DNA of 22,713 nucleotides from Girardia tigrina (taxonomy: Eukaryota; Platyhelminthes; Tricladida; Dugesiidae): contig MQRK01170841.1 in the NCBI GenBank assembly GCA_001938485.1, positions 7,837 through 30,549 on the forward strand, written 5' to 3'. The position numbers and the translations under genes were made by a program. Of this stretch, positions 17,854 through 22,713 are shown piece by piece (positions within the stretch are counted from its first letter, which is position 1; each line of letters opens with the position of its first letter). The notes under the pieces were generated by a model. It ran no database searches. It worked only from the letters and a program-made list of their open reading frames with translations, and had not been told where the DNA came from.

Positions 17854-18378
17854 ATGTCTATCTTCTTTATTTATTTTGAGAGATTTGTGGATAATAATGA
17901 TGAGTACATGATTAAAGAGTTGTGCATGTCTGGACAATATGTTTAATCCATTACATTATGTATTTCAGTAAGTTAAATTACTGTTGAAAATGCAATATAA
18001 TGTATTGGTGCAATTTCTAGACCTAAAAAGCATTGCTGTTCAAACAAAGCACAAAGAATAAATGCTTATTTAAAATTACATCATCATAAATTGACGTACG
18101 AAGAACACAATTTCAAGTTTTTTCAGGATTGCTTAATGCGACACATTCGATCACGCTGTAATCCAGCTGAAGCATTGTTCTATATTAAGGATAATGATGA
18201 TGGACGAAAGGAAAAGTTGATAAAGTCTATATTTCCTGATCTGAGAAAATGTATATATAAATGTGATAAACTAAAAGCGATACCAAAAAACATTACTTGT
18301 ATATATCGTGAACATGGTTCACATTGTGCTAATAAAAGGTGTTTAGCATTGTGTCAAAATTATATTTCAATGAAATAA
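17854..18378 (+). pseudogene. Cys/His-rich protein of unknown function at the end of the Polinton block
   Basis: The beginning (FERFVDNNDEYMIKELCMSG, about 17875) and a later part (YEEHNFKFFQDCLMRHIRSR, about 18097; then CNPAEALFYIKD) recall a family of unannotated arthropod element proteins that open with F.D....FI.KE. Several Cys and His lie in the last 40 residues (CIYREHGSHCANKRCLALC), enough for a small zinc site. I cannot name a function. It is the last plus-strand frame of the element and is followed by AT-rich sequence with aataaa motifs near 18427. Confidence 0.45.
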
Positions 18379-18716
18379 ATGTTTATTAAATTTGCAATTT
18401 ATTTTTTGTTTTAATGTATCACTTTAAATAAATAAAAAATTGAATATAAAAATTGAATATATATAGATTTTATAAGTAAAATGGAATTAAATATTGTTTT
18501 ACTTATTAAAAACTTAGAACAAGGTGGTGCAACAAATATTTAGCTTTCAAAATTGAAAAGCGCTGTGACTGTTCAGTATTACAATTATTCAATGCATGAA
18601 TAAATTAAACTTATTCAATTTTTTACAAGACTTTCAAATAGAAATATGGTACGATTTTAGTATAATTAGTTTTAATAAACTACAATCGAACAACATTTAA
18701 TAGATTCAAATAACAA
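18379..18716. other. AT-rich stretch after the Polinton
   Basis: aataaa words near 18427-18435 could end Polinton transcripts. A short plus frame from an ATG at 18481 (MELNIVLLIKNLEQGGATNI) has protein-like composition but is very short and unassigned. No terminal inverted repeat matching the region before 11910 was seen. Confidence 0.4.
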
Positions 18717-19055
18717 TCAAAAGAAGTAATGAAGGAATTTCCTAGGATCAGGTGAGGCAAGGCAAAGTGGACAAATAATGTAAGTATTCTTACAGATATC
18801 AGTAGGGTTATCCATTATCGAAACTGGTTCGAGAATCACAGCGATTCGTAAGTAAGATTGAGGAGGAACAATAAATAAATCAAGTTTTTCCTCTTTTATT
18901 TGTTTAATAGAATGGAATTCGGGAATTTGGGGACGTAAAGTTGTAATTGAGTTTAGAAAGGAATGACGAAGAGTTAATATAGTCGATGGAATATTCGATT
19001 CACTGATGATAATGTCAACTTTGAAAGATGATTTGATACTTTGTTTATTATTCAA
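18717..19055 (-). other. Possible terminal host exon, unrecognised
   Basis: On the minus strand 113 codons are open, with no ATG at the start. The frame begins right after ctgcag, a possible splice acceptor at 19056, although the pyrimidine tract before it is weak. The product has protein-like composition, including IPSTILTLRHSFLNSITTLR, DLFIVPPQSYLRIAVILEPV and an end with CPLCLASPDPRKFLHYFF. The CPLC pair could be half a zinc site. A candidate ATTAAA polyadenylation word lies just beyond the stop near 18699-18704. I recognise no family. A last exon of a host gene is one reading; chance is the other. Confidence 0.33.
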
Positions 19056-19212
19056 CTGCAGCCATTTTAGTCATTAATTTTTAATTGAAATTATAATTTG
19101 TGATAGACTATAGCAACATCAATAAAAATATAATTTAAAATTTTAATTATTCATAAAAAATAACGAAATACTAGTTTAATATAAATAATAATTAATAATC
19201 ACAATAACTTCT

Positions 19213-19290
19213 TTACGTCAATCCATAAACCACAGGTGGTAGTCGCTTGAAGCTAGACCTCCCTGTGGACAATGGGAAACAAAAAATATT
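19213..19290 (-). pseudogene. Mariner transposase scrap
   Basis: A minus-strand frame reads VSHCPQGGLASSDYHLWFMD. It resembles the mariner segment H.PYSPDLAPSDYHLF, which carries the third catalytic Asp (here the D of SSDYHL). Only about 20 residues are recognisable; the flanks are eroded. The same stretch can fold as a hairpin (ccacagg / cctgtgg arms). Confidence 0.5.
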
Positions 19291-19358
19291 TACATAAAAT
19301 TATATATATAAAGTGAAATGATTTTATTATTTATAAATAATTATATAAGAATTTTATA

Positions 19359-19391
19359 AAGGGTGGGCCAAAAGTAACTACACAATTTATT
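19359..19391 (+). repeat. Left TIR of the DD41D element
   Basis: Starts aagggtgggccaaaagtaac and pairs with 20279-20311 in inverted orientation. Confidence 0.9.
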
Positions 19392-19470
19392 CTGTTTAAA
19401 TTTTTTTTCAGGTTTACTTTTGTTTAAAATTTTTAAAATTATTTTATTCCACGGGTCTTGAATTATTATC

Positions 19471-20152
19471 ATGCCAAGATACACAACGGAGCAAAGAATA
19501 TTTATTTATTCAGAAACGAGTTCATTATTCTGTCAGAATTCTGTAAATGGTGGTCGAAATTACAGATTTCATTGACAAAATGATAATGACTGATGAGACT
19601 CACTTTTGGATGAATGGGTATATAAATATGCAAAATTGGAGGTTCTGGGGTTCAGAAAATCCCATGGAGGTTATTGAACGAACTTCAAATCCCCAAAAAT
19701 GCACAGTGTGGTGCGGTATTACTTCTGAAGCAATAATTGGGCCTTATTTTTCCGAAGATACTGATGGTCACCAAAGCAATGGGAATGAAATAAGATATCA
19801 TAAAATGATCAGAGAGATTGTTTTACCATTCATCGAAAATAAACAGGATATGTGGTTCCAACAGGACGGGGCCACATGTCACACTGCAAATGAGACTATG
19901 AATTTGCTAAGAGATAATTTTGGTGACAGAATTATTTCAAGACGTGGTAACATTGAGTGGCCTCCAAGATCTCCAGANCTTAACGCACCTGATTTCTTCT
20001 TATGGGGTTATCTAAAAGACTGTGTATACAAAAGAAACCCAAGTTCAATATCAGATCTAAAGAAAATTATAACCGAGGAAATAAGATCGATTAAGCCATC
20101 AGTTATAAACAGGGTAATGGAAACTACCATAGAAAGATGTAGAATTTGTTAA
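19471..20152 (+). pseudogene. DD41D mariner-type transposase, internal deletion
   Basis: The start ATG at 19471 gives MPRYTTEQRIFIYSE, the usual N-terminus of this transposase group. That frame stops after 34 codons. The catalytic part then continues in another frame (19547-20152): first Asp in MTDETHFW (about 19586), second Asp in QQDGATCHTA (about 19865), third Asp in LNAPDFFLWGYLKDCVY (about 19990). Counting residues between the last two acids gives 41, the DD41D spacing. Most of the helix-turn-helix DNA-binding region (about 100 residues) is missing between the two pieces, so this copy cannot make a normal transposase. One base is an n (19978), in a codon gan that should be Asp in the SPDL motif. 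The end is normal. Confidence 0.85.
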
Positions 20153-20278
20153 TCGGGAAATGGAAAACACCTAAATAATGCAATCTTTAAAAGATAAATT
20201 AATAAAATATAACTTTTAAAGTTTATTTTTGTTTTATTGTTTGTTAAATTTAATAAAAGGAAAAGAAACTATAGGTTA

Positions 20279-20311
20279 AATAAATTGTGAAGTTACTTTT
20301 GGTCCACCCTT
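20279..20311 (-). repeat. Right TIR of the DD41D element
   Basis: Reverse complement begins aagggtggaccaaaagtaac. The differences from the left end are g/a in position 9 and one further change near position 22. Confidence 0.9.
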
Positions 20312-20319
20312 TATATAAT

Positions 20320-20725
20320 TAAATATTTGATACATTCAAAGAAGAACCGAAATATCATGTAAAGACATTTATATAAGCCAAAGTGAAAGAATTGAGACAG
20401 AAACATGCTTATAAATACTTATCGTTTTTTCATCTAAAAATACTATTTAAAATAACTATTATTTTAAACAAGTGCCCTTATTTTGCATCTAAAAGAGCAC
20501 TGAAAAGCTATTTGTTAGCGAACATACTTGACACATGATGATACCCTTAAACGCGATCGATCTTTTTCCTTTGGTCCCAAATTTTTCTTTAACCAGCAGA
20601 TAACCGAACTCATTTTCAAAGGTTGATTTTGGATATTTTTCGGCTTATACGCGATTATATATTTGATATTGCTTTTTTAATAAGAACTTTAAAAAAGAAA
20701 TTTTAAGAGAAGGTTTTAAACAATC
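20320..20725. other. AT-rich stretch, nothing recognised
   Basis: Lies between the DD41D element and a mariner relic. It could include the eroded 5' part of that mariner, but no transposase phrase is visible. Confidence 0.4.
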
Positions 20726-20730
20726 ATTAA

Positions 20731-20956
20731 TGAGAAGTCTTGGGAAGTTGTCTCTCACCGACTATATTCTAAAGATTTATCCTCATCAGACAACCATTTA
20801 TTTTGTTCCCTACATCATTATTTTTGTGGTAAACATTTTGTATCTTAGAAGGCCATCAAAAATGAGTTGTCGCAGATTTTGAACACAAAGGATGAGTATT
20901 TTATTCTATGGGATTAGATGAGCTAGTTTCTGTATAAAAATATCATAAACAGGGTG
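20731..20956 (+). pseudogene. Mariner (DD34D-type) transposase C-terminal relic
   Basis: One plus frame reads EKSWEVVSHRLYSKDLSSSD then NHLFCSLHHYFCGKHFVS, a stop, KAIKNELSQILNTKDEYF, and further stops. This follows the mariner pattern WEVL.HPPYSPDLAPSDYHLFRSLQ..L.GK.F.....IK..L...F..K...F. The third catalytic Asp is present (SSSDNHLF). Three in-frame stops lie after it. The N-terminal half is not recognisable, so the copy is old and eroded. Confidence 0.75.
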
Positions 20957-20959
20957 TAA

Positions 20960-21190
20960 TCTTTTTTAAAAAATATTAATTAAAAACGACATTTTCAATT
21001 GGTACCACTAATATTTTAACATCGGGTATGAATTGTTGAATATAACGCAAAATTAACATAAATGCTTGAGGTAAATTAAAATTTAATAGTTTTATAATAA
21101 AATTTTATAGATAAAATTTTTAGCTATAATTTAAAAATAAATTATTTTACGAATTAAATTGAAAGAAAAATTTGATTAACGGGATATTTG
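20960..21190. other. AT-rich stretch, nothing recognised
   Basis: May contain the eroded 3' end of the mariner relic. No inverted repeat found. Confidence 0.4.
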
Positions 21191-21272
21191 TTTATATATG
21201 CTTATTATAGTCATTAATAAAATTTTGCGATAAAAATGAGTTTTGAAGTTTCGCATAACGAAAATGACATAC

Positions 21273-21419
21273 GCTACTAAAACGCATGACGCCTCTGCAA
21301 TGTATGTGATTGTTGCGAGAACTAATATTAAGAACATTTAAACAAGTCTCGTTTGAATCTTTATTGCCATTACATTTAGAGTCATTATGACTCTCAGAAG
21401 GTCGTTCATCGTTTGCCAT
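21273..21419 (-). other. Possible first coding exon of a host gene
   Basis: On the minus strand an ATG in a good start context (acgATGG) opens a frame of 49 codons (MANDERPSESHNDSKCNGNK and onward) that ends at a strong splice-donor word gtatgt (21267-21272 region) in phase 0. The frame itself stays open to 21192. The polar, Ser/Asn-rich N-terminus gives no family. The downstream minus-strand frame at 18717-19055 also starts in phase 0 after a possible acceptor, so the two could be exons of one gene with an intron of about 2.2 kb full of DNA transposons. This is inference. Confidence 0.25.
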
Positions 21420-21429
21420 CGTTCTAATT

Positions 21430-22672
21430 GTTTTTCTTATTTCTGTTTTTAATCATGATTATTCGAACAATTTTCTAAATTATTTTTTAAAATATTTAAA
21501 CTCTAAAAATATTAATTATAAAATATTAATTTTTACCATTTCTCAATAAATCCCAAAATAATAAAAATGACATCAAATTATTAAAAATGCATTTAATCTA
21601 AATTTTACTAAAAAATTATTAAACTTAATTTTAATTCTGAAATTAAAGATATGAACTTATAAAATGATTATTTTAATTATGTTCGAATAATCAATTATTT
21701 AAATTTAAATAAAAAAAATACCAATTTCCATATGGGTGGAGAATCACCATTCTAAATTCAAAATATTTAAATCAACATACAACATCCATACATTTACACA
21801 TTCAGACAATTTAAAATATTCCTCACAACTAACACATTGATTATAGTTTTATTATACACATAATTTGGATAATCTTTGGAACAATCCATAGTTGAGCCTT
21901 CACTTGTTGATATTCTTACAAGATTAATAATGTTTATCCGATTATCTGAAGTAATTTGGAACACTAAAAATCTTCAAAAAATATTTACTGAAATTTTCAT
22001 TGGTTAAAATTAAAATAAATATTATTATTTTAAAATTTTAAATAAAATTTATCCAATTATTTAAAATTTTACAATGACATTAAATTAAAATATTATATGT
22101 AAATTTAAATTAAATAAGTTTCAGATTATAAGTATCAAAATATTAATCAGCCATTGGGGTAAGAGAGGCACAATCCCAAATCAACATACAAAATTCCAAC
22201 ACAATACATTAAACATTATAAGCATTCTCGACTACGGCAAAGCATGAATATCTCATGAATATTGATAAACTAAATCCAAAGCCAAATAGAGTAACAAATT
22301 TATTGCTTAACAAACTTTCAACTTTCTACATGTAAATTAAATTTTATTGTAATATATTATGTATCACATTTTTGGTAGATATTTTAAATTTCTTAAGGCT
22401 TTTAGAATTCGAAACAGACTATTATTTTTACTATTATTCTGAACTATTAATCTTATTATGATTGCTATTACTCTTTTTGATTTTAGATTTTTGTTTGAAA
22501 CATTAATCATTATTTTGAAATTCATTTCAAATTACTATTATTGTTTTGGAATTAAAATTATCTTTGGTCATATTTATTAATTATTCCTCCCTTTCCTGTC
22601 CAAAGACGATTCAAATCAATATATTTCATATTATATTAATTTATTGGCAATCGCTGAAATATTTGTTGCTTG

Positions 22673-22673
<1 letters not shown>
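21430..22673. other. AT-rich low-complexity stretch
   Basis: No gene seen. A weak direct repeat is visible: aaatcaacatacaacatcca near 21769 and aaatcaacatacaaaattcc near 22178, each followed by similar aca-rich sequence. It may be an old dispersed repeat. Confidence 0.45.

Positions 22674-22713
<40 letters not shown>
22674..22713. repeat. (TA)n microsatellite at the window end
   Basis: Twenty TA units run to the last base, so the true length is unknown. This is where the assembled sequence or the window stops. Confidence 0.97.

Larger units (their letters stand above)
11880..18378 (+). mobile_element. Polinton/Maverick element (adintovirus-like), broken, no polymerase seen
   Basis: Ten or more neighbouring genes on one strand match the Polinton set: packaging ATPase, retroviral-type integrase with chromodomain, penton-like minor capsid protein, double-jelly-roll major capsid protein and adenovirus-type protease, with several small accessory proteins. 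The usual protein-primed family B polymerase is not recognisable anywhere in the window. Clear terminal inverted repeats and the 6-bp target duplication of complete Polintons were not found, so these ends only mark the gene-bearing part. The element is a fossil with very roughly fifteen to twenty breaks. Several genes are still readable over most of their length, which suggests moderate rather than great age. Confidence 0.9.
19359..20311 (+). mobile_element. IS630/Tc1/mariner element with DD41D transposase, internally deleted
   Basis: The element is flanked by TA on both sides (19357-19358 and 20312-20313). Inverted repeats of about 30 bp read aagggtgggccaaaagtaac on the left and, reversed, aagggtggaccaaaagtaac on the right, then cacaattta; only two or three mismatches separate the ends. 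The transposase inside is of the IS630/Tc1/mariner superfamily. Boundaries may shift by two bases because TATA flanks both ends. Close TIR agreement suggests a fairly young insertion. The element is about 0.95 kb, shorter than a full copy (usually about 1.2-1.3 kb), because the coding part has lost an inner piece. Confidence 0.88.

Noticed and set aside
19231-19268. Possible tRNA or SINE head (hairpin near ccacaggtggtag)
   Set aside because: No A-box/B-box pair in correct spacing; the minus-strand reading as a mariner scrap explains the sequence better.
1-22713. CRISPR arrays, bacterial operons, rRNA or tRNA genes
   Set aside because: No regularly spaced direct repeats with unique spacers, no ribosomal or cloverleaf sequence, and the content is plainly eukaryotic transposons.

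Overview
This is an AT-rich eukaryotic (animal, probably arthropod) segment made almost wholly of transposable-element remains. The evidence for an arthropod host is indirect: it holds a Polinton with a chromodomain integrase, several IS630/Tc1/mariner relics, a MULE with an SWIM zinc finger, a hAT-like end and an LTR-like promoter block. No complete host gene is visible. Both ends look artificial or fragile: base 1 starts inside a Polinton fragment, and the window ends in a (TA)n microsatellite.

Left part (1-5630). Bases 1-941 are a reverse-complement copy of 15079-16019; I saw no difference wherever I compared them. It carries the chromodomain end of the integrase and the first half of the penton-like capsid gene. 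It stops at a (TA)n run. Directly after that comes a MULE-type DNA transposon (about 969-3697) with terminal inverted repeats built from a reiterated gctaagtttt motif and a decayed DDE/SWIM transposase. A hAT-like terminus (3785-3865) and a Tc1-like scrap (about 3926-4052) follow, then AT-rich sequence with nothing recognisable.

Middle part (5637-11880). A GC-richer block with a TATA box and polyadenylation signal looks like a solitary LTR (about 5637-6790). Beyond it are mostly unrecognised AT-rich sequence, a probable mariner-type relic (about 8680-9640), a cluster of RFX X-box-like motifs (10987-11130), an array of short GTGC/ATCGAT motifs (11140-11605), and a pair of related palindrome-bearing repeats (11656-11877) just before the Polinton genes.

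Polinton (about 11880-18380, all genes on +). In order: acidic repeat protein, small tail-anchored protein, FtsK/HerA-type packaging ATPase, lysine-rich protein, small conserved Polinton protein, short hydrophobic protein, integrase with chromodomain, penton-like minor capsid protein, small basic/hydrophobic protein, major capsid protein, adenovirus-type cysteine protease, and a Cys/His-rich protein. Together these are the packaging, capsid-building, capsid-maturation and integration functions of the family. No protein-primed DNA polymerase is recognisable in the window. The element is a fossil with many breaks (very roughly fifteen to twenty).

Right part (18400-22713). There is a possible host exon on the minus strand (18717-19055), a mariner scrap (about 19213-19290, minus), a well-defined DD41D IS630/Tc1/mariner element with TIRs and TA target duplication (about 19359-20311) that has lost an internal part of its transposase, another mariner relic (about 20731-20956), a possible host first exon on the minus strand (21273-21419), and AT-rich low-complexity sequence.
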